Source: Denitromonas ohlonensis
Lineage (GTDB): Bacteria; Pseudomonadota; Gammaproteobacteria; Burkholderiales; Rhodocyclaceae
Reading direction: 5' to 3'
Assembly: GCF_007625205.1 (NCBI RefSeq)
Contig: NZ_VMNI01000004.1
Span: 62,001 to 126,000 of the forward strand
DNA: 64,000 bases
The notes beneath the pieces are model-generated. The model ran no database searches. It was not told the origin of the DNA and saw only the letters and a program-made list of their open reading frames with translations. The first letter of the stretch is position 1, and each line of letters starts with the position of its first letter. A program made the position numbers and the translations under genes. Positions 48,707-58,028 of this stretch are shown here, piece by piece.

Positions 48707-50548
48707 TTAGGCCGACAGGGCCAGCTGGAACAGCTCGCGCTTGAGGAGCATCTGGCGCGGCAGGCGATCTTGCAGCTTGTCGAACCACTCCTTGTGCATC
48801 TCGAGCTCTTTCTTCCAGGCGTCGGCGTCGATGGTGGTCAGGGCGTCGAACTCGGCCTTGGTGACGCCGGCGTCAGTCCAGTCCATATCCTCGAAGCGCG
48901 GCATCCAGCCCAGCGCGGTTTCCTTGGCGGCAATGGTGCCTTTGCAGCGATCGACGATCCACTTGAGCACGCGCATGTTTTCGCCAAAGCCCGGCCACAT
49001 GAATTCGCCTTTCTCGTTCATGCGGAACCAGTTCACGCAGAAGATCTTCGGCGTGTTCTCGACCACATGACCCATCTTCAGCCAATGGTTGAAGTAGTCG
49101 CCCATGTGGTAGCCGCAGAAGGGCAGCATGGCGAACGGGTCGCGACGCACCACGCCCTGCGCGCCAAAGGCGGCGGCGGTGGTTTCGGAGCCCAGGGTGG
49201 CAGCCATGTAGACGCCGAAGTTCCAGTTGAAGGCCTGGTACACCAGCGGCACGGTGGTGGCGCGACGGCCGCCGAAGATGAAGGCCGAGATCGGCACGCC
49301 GGCGGGGTCTTCCCAGTTGTCGTCGATCGACGGGCACTGGCTGGCCGGGGCGGTAAAGCGCGAGTTCGGGTGAGCGGCCTTGCGACCGGTTTCCTTGGCC
49401 ATCGCAGGCGTCCAGTCCTTGCCCTGCCAGTCGATCAGGTGGGCGGGGGCTTCCTTGCTCATGCCTTCCCACCACACATCGCCGTCGTCGGTCAGCGCGA
49501 CGTTGGTGAAGATGATGTTTTCCTTCAGCGTCGCCATGGCGTTGAAGTTGGTTTTTTCGGAAGTGCCGGGGGCCACGCCGAAGAAGCCGGCTTCGGGGTT
49601 GATGGCGTAGAACTTGCCATCCTTGCCCGGTTTGATCCAGGCGATGTCGTCGCCGACGGTGGTGATCTTCCAGCCATCGAAGCTCTTGGGCGGGATCAGC
49701 ATGGCGAAGTTGGTCTTGCCGCAGGCCGACGGGAAGGCGGCCGCCACGTAGGTTTTTTCGCCTTCGGGCGACTCGACGCCGAGGATCAGCATGTGTTCGG
49801 CCAGCCAGCCTTCGTCGCGGGCCATGGTCGAGGCGATGCGCAGGGCGAAGCACTTTTTGCCCAGCAGCGCATTGCCGCCGTAGCCGGAGCCGTAGGACCA
49901 GATCTCGCGGGTCTCGGGGAAGTGCACGATGTACTTGGTGTCGGGATTGCACGGCCAGCGGGCGTCTTTTTCGCCATGCGCCAGCGGGGCGCCAACCGAG
50001 TGCACGCAGGGCACGAACTCGCCGTCGGTGCCGAGCACGTCATACACAGCCTTGCCCATGCGCGTCATGGTGCGCATGTTGGTGACCACGTAGGGGCTGT
50101 CGGTGATTTCGATGCCGATGTGGGCAATCGGCGAGCCCAGCGGGCCCATCGAGAAGGGCACCACATACATGGTGCGGCCGCGCATCGAACCCTTGAACAG
50201 GCCGCTGAGCGTGCCGCGCATGACGGCCGGATCTTCCCAGTTGTTGGTGGGGCCGGCGTCGCCCTTGTCGGCGGAGCAGATGAAGGTGCGGTCTTCGACC
50301 CGGGCAACGTCGGACGGATCTGAGAAGGCGAGGTAGGAATTTTTGCGCTTTTCCGGGTTGAGCTTGATCAGCATGCCGGAGTCGACCATTTCAGCGCAGA
50401 GGCGGTCGTATTCTTCCTGCGTTCCGTCGCTCCACTCAACCCGGTCGGGTTCGGTCAGGGCGGCAATTTCAGCGACCCACTGTTTGAGCTTTTCTTGGCG
50501 GACGTAGTCCGGAGCGGCAGACAGAGCGGCCTCGGCGAATTGGTTCAT
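48707..50548 (-). CDS. pckG: Phosphoenolpyruvate carboxykinase (GTP)
   Basis: 613 residues, the standard length of GTP-dependent PEPCK. It converts oxaloacetate to PEP in gluconeogenesis. Motifs: the substrate loop [20 protein letters not shown], the P-loop-like kinase-1a [20 protein letters not shown] with the hyper-reactive Cys, kinase-2 [20 protein letters not shown], and [20 protein letters not shown]. The frame continues 39 codons upstream, but the ATG at 50548 gives the usual N-terminus [20 protein letters not shown]. It is divergent from maeB across 388 bp. Confidence 0.96.
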   Translation of the reverse strand: MNQFAEAALSAAPDYVRQEKLKQWVAEIAALTEPDRVEWSDGTQEEYDRLCAEMVDSGMLIKLNPEKRKNSYLAFSDPSDVARVEDRTFICSADKGDAGPTNNWEDPAVMRGTLSGLFKGSMRGRTMYVVPFSMGPLGSPIAHIGIEITDSPYVVTNMRTMTRMGKAVYDVLGTDGEFVPCVHSVGAPLAHGEKDARWPCNPDTKYIVHFPETREIWSYGSGYGGNALLGKKCFALRIASTMARDEGWLAEHMLILGVESPEGEKTYVAAAFPSACGKTNFAMLIPPKSFDGWKITTVGDDIAWIKPGKDGKFYAINPEAGFFGVAPGTSEKTNFNAMATLKENIIFTNVALTDDGDVWWEGMSKEAPAHLIDWQGKDWTPAMAKETGRKAAHPNSRFTAPASQCPSIDDNWEDPAGVPISAFIFGGRRATTVPLVYQAFNWNFGVYMAATLGSETTAAAFGAQGVVRRDPFAMLPFCGYHMGDYFNHWLKMGHVVENTPKIFCVNWFRMNEKGEFMWPGFGENMRVLKWIVDRCKGTIAAKETALGWMPRFEDMDWTDAGVTKAEFDALTTIDADAWKKELEMHKEWFDKLQDRLPRQMLLKRELFQLALSA

Positions 50549-50936
50549 GGCGCGGAATTCTCCAGGATTGCAGGTTGTAAACCGTAACGCCCGCCACCGG
50601 CAATACAGCCGTGGCGAGCGGTCCTCTCGGAGCGCATCTGAACGAGCGTCGCGGCCGTTGGGCAAAAAACGCGAGCGTCAGGTGCTACCCCTGAAGTGCA
50701 CGCCACAAGCGGTGGTGCGCACATGTGGAAACCACGAAGCGACAAGGCCGCTTCCGAAAGCCTATGATTATGCCACGTCAGCCCCCGACGAGAAAATCCT
50801 GGTGCGGGAAAAGTGCACATCAAGAAAGGATTTTGTCGATTTGGGGGTGGTAGCGACATGGAAATGAAAGCTTATTCCAATAATAGGGTGAAACCCTAGG
50901 GGTAGTACCTGCTGCCCCAATGACCAGGAGATGAGG
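50549..50936. other. Divergent pckG/maeB control region (388 bp, no gene)
   Basis: No gene is seen. A possible pckG -10 element (CATAAT on the minus strand, 50767-50772) lies in the middle without a good -35. The maeB side is AT-rich and holds an inverted repeat at 50884-50898 and a second, imperfect one (GGGGTAG/CTGCCCC, 50899-50918) immediately before the AGGAG ribosome site. This is the natural place for control of the PEP-pyruvate-oxaloacetate node. Confidence 0.6.
50884..50898 (+). promoter_or_regulatory. Candidate operator upstream of maeB
   Basis: Perfect inverted repeat TAGGGT-GAA-ACCCTA, 39 bp before the maeB start, next to a GGGGTAG/CTGCCCC partial repeat. It is placed where a repressor would block transcription or where an mRNA hairpin would form in the leader. 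The cognate protein is unknown. Confidence 0.4.
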
Positions 50937-53219
50937 ATGCCCATGGACGATTCGATTCGCGAAGCCGCGCTGGACTACCACCGCTACCCGCGCCCGGGAA
51001 AGATTTCGGTCACGCCGACCAAGGCGCTGACCAACCAGCAGGATTTGTCGCTGGCCTATTCGCCGGGTGTGGCGGCGGCATGTGAGGCGATTGTCGAGTC
51101 GCCCGCCGAAGCGGCCAACCTGACCTCGCGCAGCAACCTGATCGGTGTGGTCACCAACGGCACGGCGGTGCTCGGCCTGGGCAATATTGGCCCGCTGGCG
51201 GCCAAGCCGGTGATGGAAGGCAAGGGCGTGCTGTTCAAGAAGTTTGCCGATATCGATGTGTTCGACCTGGAAATCAACGAGCCCGACGCCGACAAGCTGA
51301 TCGACATGATCGCCGCGCTGGAGCCGACCTTCGGCGGCATCAACCTGGAAGACATCAAGGCGCCGGAGTGCTTCTATATCGAGAAGAAGCTGCGCGAGCG
51401 GATGAACATTCCGGTCTTCCACGACGACCAGCACGGCACGGCGATTGTGGTGGGCGCGGCGGTGCTCAACGGCCTGCACCTGCAAGGCAAGGATCTGAAA
51501 ACCGTCAAGCTGGTGACCTCGGGCGCCGGTGCCGCGGCGCTGGCGTGTCTGGAACTGCTGGTGATGCTCGGCGTGCCGGTCGAAAACATCTGGGTGACCG
51601 ACATCGAAGGCGTGGTCTATGAAGGGCGCACGACGCTGATGGACCCGATCAAGGCCCGTTACGCCAAGCCGACGGAGGCGCGTACGCTGGGCGAGATCAT
51701 CGAAGGGGCCGACGTGTTCCTCGGCTTGTCGGCCGGTGGTGTGCTCAAGCAGGACATGGTCAAGAAGATGGCGCCCAACCCGCTGGTGCTGGCGCTGGCC
51801 AACCCGCGGCCCGAGATTCTGCCCGAGGATGTCAAAGCGGTGCGCGACGACGCGATCATCGCCACCGGCCGCTCGGACTACCCGAACCAGGTCAACAACG
51901 TGTTGTGCTTCCCTTTCATCTTCCGCGGCGCGCTGGATGTGGGTGCGACAACGATTACCGACGAAATGAAGATGGCCGCCGTCAAGGCGATTGCCGAGCT
52001 GGCGCGTGCCGAGCAAAGCGACATCGTGGCTGCGGCGTATGGCGAAAAAGTGGCCGGCTTCGGTCGCGAGTACATCATTCCGCGTCCCTTTGACCCGCGC
52101 CTGATCGTGCTCATCGCGCCGGCGGTGGCCCGCGCGGCCATGGAATCCGGCGTGGCGACGCGGCCGATCACCGACTGGGACGCCTACACCACGATGCTCA
52201 ACGGCTTCGTGTGGCGCTCCGGCCTGATCATGAAGCCGGTGTTTGCAGCGGCCAAGCGCAACCCGAAGCGGATCATCTTCAGCGAAGGCGAATCCGAGCG
52301 CGTGCTGCGTGCGGTGCAAATCGTGGTCGACGAGGGGCTGGCGCGGCCGATCCTCATCGGCCGCCCGGCCGTCGTGGCCAATCATATCGAGCGTTTCGGC
52401 CTGCGCCTGCAGGCCGGCACGGATTTCGATCTGGTGAATCCGGACTCCGACCCGCGCTACGACAGCTTGTGGAAGCACTACCACGGGCTGATGGAGCGCA
52501 GCGGCGTGTCGGTGGAGTACGCCAAGCGGGAGGTGCGCCGCCGCTCGACCTTGATCGGCGCCTTGCTGCTCAAGTTCGGCGATGCCGATGGCCTGATCTG
52601 CGGCACCTACGGGATGCACCAGCTGCACCTCAAGTTCATTGACGATGTGCTCGGCCGCAAGCCCGGGGTCAGCAAGTGCTACACGCTCAACCTGATCAAC
52701 CTGCCGGGGCGCACGGTGTTCATGGCCGACACCTATGTCACTTACGATCCGACGCCGGCGCAGCTGGTCGAGATGACCGTGATGGCGGCCGAGGAGATGC
52801 GCCGCTTCGGCGTCGAACCCAAGGTGGCGCTGCTGTCGCATTCGAGCTTCGGCTCGGACGACTCGCCGACCTCAGCCAAGATGCGCGAGGCGCTGCGCCT
52901 GCTGCACGAACAGCATCCCGACCTCGAGGTGGAGGGCGAAATGCACGGCGACGCGGCGCTCGACGCCACCACGCGCATGCAGGTCTTCCCGAATGCGCGC
53001 ATGAAGGAAGACGCCAACCTGCTGATCTTCCCGACGCTGGACGCGGCCAACATCGCGTTCAATCTGCTCAAGACGGCCTCGGGCGAAGGCATGACGGTCG
53101 GACCGATCCTGCTGGGGGCGGCCAAGCCGGCGCATATCCTCACCCCGACGGCGACGGTGCGACGCATCGTCAATATGACCGCATTGACCGTTGTCGAGGC
53201 GATGGCCGAGCAGGCCTGA
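50937..53219 (+). CDS. maeB: NADP-dependent malic enzyme with phosphotransacetylase-like C-terminal domain
   Basis: 760 residues. It decarboxylates malate to pyruvate with NADP+. The malic-enzyme N-terminal domain (about 1-165; [70 protein letters not shown]) and NAD-binding domain (about 165-420) are followed by a PTA-like domain (about 430-755; [40 protein letters not shown]) which in MaeB is regulatory, not a transferase. AGGAG at 50926-50930 favours the ATG at 50937 over those at 50931 and 50943. Divergent pckG supports a role in C4/C3 balance. Confidence 0.95.
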   Translation: MPMDDSIREAALDYHRYPRPGKISVTPTKALTNQQDLSLAYSPGVAAACEAIVESPAEAANLTSRSNLIGVVTNGTAVLGLGNIGPLAAKPVMEGKGVLFKKFADIDVFDLEINEPDADKLIDMIAALEPTFGGINLEDIKAPECFYIEKKLRERMNIPVFHDDQHGTAIVVGAAVLNGLHLQGKDLKTVKLVTSGAGAAALACLELLVMLGVPVENIWVTDIEGVVYEGRTTLMDPIKARYAKPTEARTLGEIIEGADVFLGLSAGGVLKQDMVKKMAPNPLVLALANPRPEILPEDVKAVRDDAIIATGRSDYPNQVNNVLCFPFIFRGALDVGATTITDEMKMAAVKAIAELARAEQSDIVAAAYGEKVAGFGREYIIPRPFDPRLIVLIAPAVARAAMESGVATRPITDWDAYTTMLNGFVWRSGLIMKPVFAAAKRNPKRIIFSEGESERVLRAVQIVVDEGLARPILIGRPAVVANHIERFGLRLQAGTDFDLVNPDSDPRYDSLWKHYHGLMERSGVSVEYAKREVRRRSTLIGALLLKFGDADGLICGTYGMHQLHLKFIDDVLGRKPGVSKCYTLNLINLPGRTVFMADTYVTYDPTPAQLVEMTVMAAEEMRRFGVEPKVALLSHSSFGSDDSPTSAKMREALRLLHEQHPDLEVEGEMHGDAALDATTRMQVFPNARMKEDANLLIFPTLDAANIAFNLLKTASGEGMTVGPILLGAAKPAHILTPTATVRRIVNMTALTVVEAMAEQA

Positions 53220-53223
53220 GCGC

Positions 53224-53260
53224 TCTCCCCGCCGGGTGATGACTTCGCCCGGCGGGGAGA
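53224..53260 (+). terminator. Strong hairpin after maeB
   Basis: Perfect 13-bp arms TCTCCCCGCCGGG and CCCGGCGGGGAGA with an 11-base loop start 5 bp after the maeB stop. No T run follows, so it may be a 3-prime stability element or a rho-assisted terminator. Confidence 0.6.
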
Positions 53261-53332
53261 TGCCCGCGGCAATAGCCCTAAAGCTTGAAGCCCCCTGCGC
53301 CGTAGTGAGCGGTATCGGGTCGGAGGGGTGAC

Positions 53333-54463
53333 ATGACGACAGAGAAGGCCGCGCTGGTGTTGACGGGAGGGGGCGCGCGTGCGGCCTATCAGGTTGGCGT
53401 GCTCAATGCGATTCGGGAGCTGTGGGGGCGGCGCCCGGGCAATCCCTTCCCGATTCTGTGTGGCACCTCGGCCGGTGGCATCAACGTCGCCTCGCTGGCC
53501 GTGTATTCCGATAATTTTCCGATGGCCGTGCGCAAGATGTCCTACATCTGGCGCAATTTCCATGTGGATCAGGTGTATCGCACCGATTTTCCCGCCTTGG
53601 CCGGCACCGGTGCGCGTTGGGGCTCGGCCTTGCTGACCGGCTGGTTGTACCGCCAGACCCCGCGCTCGCTGCTCGACAACGCGCCGCTGGCGCGCCTGCT
53701 GGAGAGCGTGCTCGATTTCTCCGCGATCGGCCGGGCGATTCGCGATGGTCACCTGCATGCGGTCAGTGTGAGCGCCTCGGGCTACACCTCGGGCGAGAGC
53801 CTGGCCTTTTTTCAGGCGGCCGACGGGGTGTTGCCCTGGCGGCGTGCGCAGCGGCTGGGGGTGCGCACCGAGCTGTCGGTGCCGCATTTGATGGCTTCAA
53901 GCGCGATCCCGTTTGTCTTTCCCGCCGTTCGCATCCACCGCGAGTATTTTGGCGACGGCTCAATGCGCCAGCTCGCGCCGATCAGCCCGGCGGTGCACCT
54001 GGGCGCCGACCGTATCCTGGTGATTGGCTCGGGCCGGCTGGAGGAAGAGGGGCGTCAGCAAGGGCACACCTATCCGTCGTTGGCGCAGATTGCCGGTCAC
54101 GCCATGTCGAGCATTTTTCTGGATAGTCTGGCGGTCGATCTGGAGCGGCTCGAACGCATCAACACCACGCTTGGCGCCTTCACCGCCGAGCAGCGCCAGG
54201 CCGCGGGCCTCACGCTGCGACCGATTGAAACCCTGGTGATCGCCCCCTCGCGGCGGATCGACGCGATCGCCGGCCAGCACCGGCACAGCCTGCCACCCCT
54301 CTTGCGGGCCGTGTTGCGCGGGGTCGGGGCGATGCGCCCGAGTGGCTCGACGCTCTTGTCCTACCTCTTGTTTGAGCCGGCCTTTACGCGCGCGCTGATC
54401 GCCCTGGGCTACGAGGACACGATGGCGCGTCGTCAGGCGGTGGTCGATTTCCTGCGTTTGTGA
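53333..54463 (+). CDS. Patatin-like phospholipase
   Basis: 376 residues. The oxyanion loop LVLTGGGARAAYQVGVLNAI, the nucleophile elbow CGTSAGGINVASLAVY (Ser about 46) and the Asp in YFGDGSMRQLAPISPAVHLG are all kept, so a Ser-Asp acyl hydrolase is expected. There is no signal peptide; it is likely cytoplasmic or peripheral to the membrane, acting on lipids. The C-terminal third (about 240-376) is helical and typical of the longer bacterial patatin group. GGAGGGG precedes the ATG. It stands alone between maeB and pbpG. Confidence 0.92.
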   Translation: MTTEKAALVLTGGGARAAYQVGVLNAIRELWGRRPGNPFPILCGTSAGGINVASLAVYSDNFPMAVRKMSYIWRNFHVDQVYRTDFPALAGTGARWGSALLTGWLYRQTPRSLLDNAPLARLLESVLDFSAIGRAIRDGHLHAVSVSASGYTSGESLAFFQAADGVLPWRRAQRLGVRTELSVPHLMASSAIPFVFPAVRIHREYFGDGSMRQLAPISPAVHLGADRILVIGSGRLEEEGRQQGHTYPSLAQIAGHAMSSIFLDSLAVDLERLERINTTLGAFTAEQRQAAGLTLRPIETLVIAPSRRIDAIAGQHRHSLPPLLRAVLRGVGAMRPSGSTLLSYLLFEPAFTRALIALGYEDTMARRQAVVDFLRL

Positions 54464-54548
54464 ATCCAGGTGGCAAATGGCGAGATTTTTCTTTAGAAAA
54501 GCCGCCTGAGTGCCGGATTTTTATGGATAATTTGCGAAACAACTTGCG

Positions 54549-55472
54549 GTGAATGCAATGAAGCTTGGACGACTCTTCGTCGCGTGGTGTTGTGCTGCCA
54601 GCCTGATCGGCCTGGCGAGTGCTGCGCCACCCGAGCGGGTGGGCGTGGCAAAAATAGTCGCGACGCCCTTGCTGGCCGAGGCGGCGCGCGCCGATAGCCC
54701 CGAGCTGCGCTCCGAGAGCTTTCTGATCGTCGATCAGCGCAGCGGTGAAGCCTTGCTGGCACGGAACGCGGATCGTGTTGCCCCGGTGGCATCCATCACT
54801 AAACTGATGACCGCGATGGTCGTTCTCGATGCCCGCCAGCCGTTGTCCGAGATGCTCACCGTGACGGAAGATGACCGCGATCGTCTGCGCAAGAGTCGCT
54901 CACGCTTGCCGATTGGTAGCCGCGTCAGCCGTGAAGATCTGCTGCGCCTGGCCTTGATGTCCTCTGAAAACCGGGCGGCAGCAGCGCTGGCCCGGCATTA
55001 CCCGGGCGGGGACAAGGCCTTCACCAGGGCCATGAACGACAAAGCGCGCAAGCTGGGCATGACCCGCAGCCGATTTGTCGAAGGCACCGGCCTGAGCGCG
55101 GGCAATGTATCGACCGCCAGGGATCTGTCGCTGATGCTCAAGGCGGCCTCGGGTTATCCGCTGATTCGCCAGTTCTCGACCGATAGCCAGCACACGGTGG
55201 CGCTGGCGCGGGGGGCGCGCGAATTCCGTAATACCAATCCGCTGGTGAAGGATCCGAACTGGGAAATCAGTCTGTCCAAAACGGGTTACATCGAAGAGGC
55301 GGGGCGTTGCCTGGTCATGCAGACCTGGATGCGCGGCCGTCCGGTGCTGGTGGTGCTGCTCGATTCCTTCGGCTCGCGCACGCGCACGGCCGATGCCCGC
55401 CGCCTGCAGAAGTGGCTGGCGCAGCGGCCGTGGGATGCGCTGGTGATGGCGCGCAAGGGCGCAGCGGGCTGA
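54549..55472 (+). CDS. pbpG: D-alanyl-D-alanine endopeptidase (PBP7/8 type)
   Basis: 307 residues. Signal peptide (LGRLFVAWCCAASLIGLASA). The three peptidase S11 motifs are present: SITK (Ser about 82, PVASITKLMTAMVVLDARQP), SEN (LALMSSENRAAAALARHYPG) and KTG (SLSKTGYIEEAGRCLVMQTW). It cleaves D-Ala-mDAP cross-links in the periplasm. A second ATG at 54558 (MKLGRLF) may be the true start; neither has a clear ribosome site. It is convergent with an iclR gene 13 bp away, with a small CTGAGC/GCTCAG inverted repeat at the junction. Confidence 0.92.
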   Translation: MNAMKLGRLFVAWCCAASLIGLASAAPPERVGVAKIVATPLLAEAARADSPELRSESFLIVDQRSGEALLARNADRVAPVASITKLMTAMVVLDARQPLSEMLTVTEDDRDRLRKSRSRLPIGSRVSREDLLRLALMSSENRAAAALARHYPGGDKAFTRAMNDKARKLGMTRSRFVEGTGLSAGNVSTARDLSLMLKAASGYPLIRQFSTDSQHTVALARGAREFRNTNPLVKDPNWEISLSKTGYIEEAGRCLVMQTWMRGRPVLVVLLDSFGSRTRTADARRLQKWLAQRPWDALVMARKGAAG

Positions 55473-55485
55473 GCGCCCGCCAGGC

Positions 55486-56280
55486 TCAGGCGGCGTCGCG
55501 CGGGCGGTAGCCCAGGGCGCGAGAAATCTGTCGGGCGGTTTCCAGGATCAGCGGGGCCCAATCGGGGTTGAAGCGTTCGGCCGGTGTCGACAAGGACAAG
55601 CCGGCGACCAACTCACCCGTGTCGTCACGAATGCCTGCCGCAATGCACCGTACGCCGGCCTCGACTTCTTCCATGTCGTAGGCCACTTCATGGCGGCGGA
55701 CCTTGTCCAGTTCTTTCTCCAGCGCCGCCGGATCGCGGATCGACGTGGCGGTAGAGCCAGGCAGGCCGGTGCGTTTGGCGTAGTCGCGGATTTTTGGCAG
55801 ACCGTCGTCGGCAAGAAACAGCTTCCCCGTGGCGGTGGTGTGCAGGGGCGCGCGGGCGCCGACGATGTGCACCACGCGTACGGACGAGCGGCCGCTTGAG
55901 GTGCGCTCGACATACACGATCTGATCGCCGTCGCGGATGCCGAGATTGACGCTCTCGCCGGTGCGCTGATGCAACTCGAGCATGGAGATGAGCGCGGTTT
56001 CGCGCAGCGAAATGCGCGATTTGACCAATGAGCCGAGTTCGAGCAAGCGGATGCCGAGGCGATAGATGCCGTTCTCGGTGCGCTCGACGAAGCCGCTGGT
56101 GGTCATGGCGGCCAGAATGCGGTGCGCCGTAGACGGGTGCAGTCCGGTCTGCGCGGCCAGCAGTTTGAGCGAGACGGGGTCGGGGTGCTTGGCCAGCACA
56201 TCGAGCAGCGACATCATGCGTTCGATGACCTGGATCGAGGTTTTGGATTCTGGAGCGTTGGGGTCTTTCGGTATCTTCAT
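55486..56280 (-). CDS. IclR family transcriptional regulator
   Basis: 264 residues. N-terminal winged HTH (about 15-80: SIQVIERMMSLLDVLAKHPD, VSLKLLAAQTGLHPSTAHRI, AAMTTSGFVERTENGIYRLG) and C-terminal GAF-like effector domain (SVNLGIRDGDQIVYVERTSS, VGARAPLHTTATGKLFLADD, GVRCIAAGIRDDTGELVAGL, SLSTPAERF). The divergent D-hydroxyacid dehydrogenase gene is the probable target, with a candidate operator between them. IclR proteins often sense small organic acids such as glyoxylate or pyruvate. Confidence 0.92.
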   Translation of the reverse strand: MKIPKDPNAPESKTSIQVIERMMSLLDVLAKHPDPVSLKLLAAQTGLHPSTAHRILAAMTTSGFVERTENGIYRLGIRLLELGSLVKSRISLRETALISMLELHQRTGESVNLGIRDGDQIVYVERTSSGRSSVRVVHIVGARAPLHTTATGKLFLADDGLPKIRDYAKRTGLPGSTATSIRDPAALEKELDKVRRHEVAYDMEEVEAGVRCIAAGIRDDTGELVAGLSLSTPAERFNPDWAPLILETARQISRALGYRPRDAA

Positions 56281-56322
56281 TGCGGCTTTCCCTAGTAGGC
56301 GAATGGTACTTGACTCCCGTAG

Positions 56323-56339
56323 ATTTCGCCTAGTGAAAT
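56323..56339. promoter_or_regulatory. Candidate IclR-type operator between iclR-like gene and dehydrogenase
   Basis: Inverted repeat ATTTCGC-CTA-GTGAAAT, 6 of 7 positions paired, in the middle of the 104-bp divergent region. A TTGACT (-35, 56310-56315) with TGAAAT (56334-56339) at 18-bp spacing would read toward the dehydrogenase and would be covered by a protein bound here. Confidence 0.45.
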
Positions 56340-56384
56340 ACCGTATCGTGGCATAGCAAGGACATTCACTGGAGGTAGGGCGGT

Positions 56385-57335
56385 ATGGAACCGAGGATCG
56401 TTTTTCTGGAGCGGGATTCGGTCAAGGCGGCGTTTTCGCGGCCCACGGTGGCGCACTCCTGGGTGGACTATCCGGATACCCGCCCGGCGGATGTGGTCGA
56501 GCGCCTGCGCGATGCGCAGATTGCGGTCATCAACAAGCTGCGTATCGATGCGGCGGTGCTTGCGCAGTTGCCGGCGCTGCGCATGATTGCGTTGGCGGCC
56601 ACCGGCTCGGACAACGTTGATCTGGCGGCGTGTCGCGCGCGCGGCATTGTGGTCAGCAATGTACGAGGGTATGCCGACACCACCGTGCCGGAGCATGTGA
56701 TCAGCCTGATGCTCGCCTTGTCGCGCAATCTCATGGCCTATCATCAGGATGTGCGCGCCGGTCGCTGGCCGCAGTCGCGCCATTTCTGCTTTCTGGATCA
56801 TCCGATTCGCGATCTGCGCGGTGCGACGCTTGGTCTGGTCGGGCAGGGCAGTCTGGGCGGCGGTGTGGCGCGTCTGGCCGAGGCCTTTGGCATGCAGGTG
56901 CTGTGGTCGGAGCGGCCCGGCGCCGACCGCGTGCGTGCGGGGCGTGTGGCCTTTGGCGAGGTGCTGAAGCGGTCCGACGTGTTGTCGCTGCATTGCCCGC
57001 TGGATGCGAGTACCCGCGGCATGATCGATCGGGCGGCCTTGCAGGCGATGAAGTCGAGTGCCTTCCTGATCAACACGGCGCGTGGCGCGCTGGTCGATGA
57101 GGCGGCCTTGGCCGATGCCCTGCGCCAGGGCCTGATTGCCGGCGCCGCGATCGATGTGCTGTCTGCCGAGCCGCCCCCGTCAGACCACCCCTTGCTGGCG
57201 CCCGACATCCCCAACCTGATCGTGACGCCACATGTGGCGTGGGCGTCGGGCGAGGCAATGGCGGCGATGGCGGCGCAGGTGGTGCAAAATATTGACGCGT
57301 TTGTGCGCGGTGCGCCGAGAAACTGTCTTCCTTGA
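56385..57335 (+). CDS. D-2-hydroxyacid dehydrogenase (glycerate/hydroxypyruvate reductase type)
   Basis: 316 residues. Rossmann motif GLVGQGSLGGGVARLAEAFG; catalytic Arg in LINTARGALVDEAALADALR, Glu in DVLSAEPPPSDHPL and His in IVTPHVAWASGEAMAAMAAQ. The HVAW form of the catalytic His motif is typical of hydroxypyruvate/glycerate dehydrogenases (HprA group). It reduces a 2-oxoacid with NAD(P)H; hydroxypyruvate is the leading guess, which would relate it to hyi and the two GlxR-like enzymes in the window, though they are not linked. Likely controlled by the divergent IclR protein. Confidence 0.9.
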   Translation: MEPRIVFLERDSVKAAFSRPTVAHSWVDYPDTRPADVVERLRDAQIAVINKLRIDAAVLAQLPALRMIALAATGSDNVDLAACRARGIVVSNVRGYADTTVPEHVISLMLALSRNLMAYHQDVRAGRWPQSRHFCFLDHPIRDLRGATLGLVGQGSLGGGVARLAEAFGMQVLWSERPGADRVRAGRVAFGEVLKRSDVLSLHCPLDASTRGMIDRAALQAMKSSAFLINTARGALVDEAALADALRQGLIAGAAIDVLSAEPPPSDHPLLAPDIPNLIVTPHVAWASGEAMAAMAAQVVQNIDAFVRGAPRNCLP

Positions 57336-57390
57336 ACCATCAAAAAACTGGATCCAATCAGGCTTCGGAAGACCAAAAAAACTAAAAATC

Positions 57391-57418
57391 GAGACAATTT
57401 GATCCAAATATGTATAAA
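57391..57418 (+). promoter_or_regulatory. Possible promoter of the Mrp-like operon
   Basis: GAGACA (57391-57396) and TATAAA (57413-57418) with 16-bp spacing lie in an AT-rich stretch. The -35 is weak (4 of 6). Two copies of GATCCAA (57351-57357 and 57401-57407) flank the region. Confidence 0.35.
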
Positions 57419-57432
57419 CTCGTCTGCTTCAA

Positions 57433-57449
57433 GTCGAATGACATTCGAC
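57433..57449 (+). promoter_or_regulatory. Perfect palindrome upstream of the Mrp-like operon
   Basis: GTCGAATG-A-CATTCGAC has perfect 8-bp arms with a one-base centre, about 15-30 bp after the putative -10 element and about 80 bp before the first gene. It looks like a dimeric repressor site; no regulator gene is adjacent, other than the IclR gene 1.2 kb upstream. Confidence 0.55.
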
Positions 57450-57488
57450 GTTGGACGTGGCTTTCTGACACACTAGCCGCTCAAAGCG

Positions 57489-57519
57489 ACCACGGCGCCG
57501 TTCCCGCCGTGGTGTTTTT
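57489..57519 (+). terminator. Terminator-like hairpin immediately upstream of mrpE
   Basis: Arms ACCACGGCG and CGCCGTGGT around a 7-base loop are followed by GTTTTTC, ending 11 bp before the mrpE start. It may end transcripts from the dehydrogenase gene or act as an attenuator on the Mrp-like transcript. Confidence 0.75.
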
Positions 57520-57530
57520 CTCGCGTTTCG

Positions 57531-58028
57531 ATGGGCCATAGGCATATGCACAGGTTTCATTCGATCAGCGTTGTCATCTCTTTGTTTGTTTTCTGGCTGG
57601 TGCTGTCCGGCTATTTCACGCCGTTTCTTGTGACGGTGGGCTTGGTGTCGTCCGTGCTGGTCGTGTTGTTTGCGCATCGCATGTCGGTGATCGATCGCGA
57701 AGGGCATCCGCTGGAGTTTCGTGCCGGCGTGTGGTCGTACTGGCCGTGGCTGGTCGTCGAGATCGTGAAATCGGCGTGGACCGTCTCCAAGCTCATCGTG
57801 CATCCGCGCCTGCCGATCACCCCGACCATGACGCGCGTCAAGATGAGCCAGACGAGCGCGGTCGGGCAGGTGACGTACGCCAATTCCATCACTTTGACGC
57901 CCGGCACGATTTCTGTTGCGATTGAGGGCGATGAAATCCTGGTGCACGCCCTGACTCAGGCCGGCGCCGAGGACCTCGCGGGAGGCGAAATGGATCGACG
58001 GGTCAGTGCGTGTGAGGCGCGCGCATGA
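57531..58028 (+). CDS. mrpE: Mrp-type Na+/H+ antiporter subunit E
   Basis: 165 residues (160 if it starts at the second ATG, 57546). Two membrane segments near the N-terminus (FHSISVVISLFVFWLVLSGY, FLVTVGLVSSVLVVLFAHRM) precede the conserved SYWPWLVVEIVKSAWTVSKL and VTYANSITLTPGTISVAIEG with DEILVHALT, all typical of MrpE. It is the first gene of a ten-gene plus-strand operon. The two possible starts lack good ribosome sites, perhaps because of the terminator hairpin close in front. Confidence 0.9.
   Translation: MGHRHMHRFHSISVVISLFVFWLVLSGYFTPFLVTVGLVSSVLVVLFAHRMSVIDREGHPLEFRAGVWSYWPWLVVEIVKSAWTVSKLIVHPRLPITPTMTRVKMSQTSAVGQVTYANSITLTPGTISVAIEGDEILVHALTQAGAEDLAGGEMDRRVSACEARA

Noticed and set aside
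50549-50665. 39-codon N-terminal extension of pckG
   Set aside because: The family N-terminus begins at 50548 and the extension reads as Arg-rich noise from the promoter region.
50820-52841. 673-codon open frame on the minus strand opposite maeB
   Set aside because: Shadow of maeB; His/Arg-rich translation and no start or promoter context.
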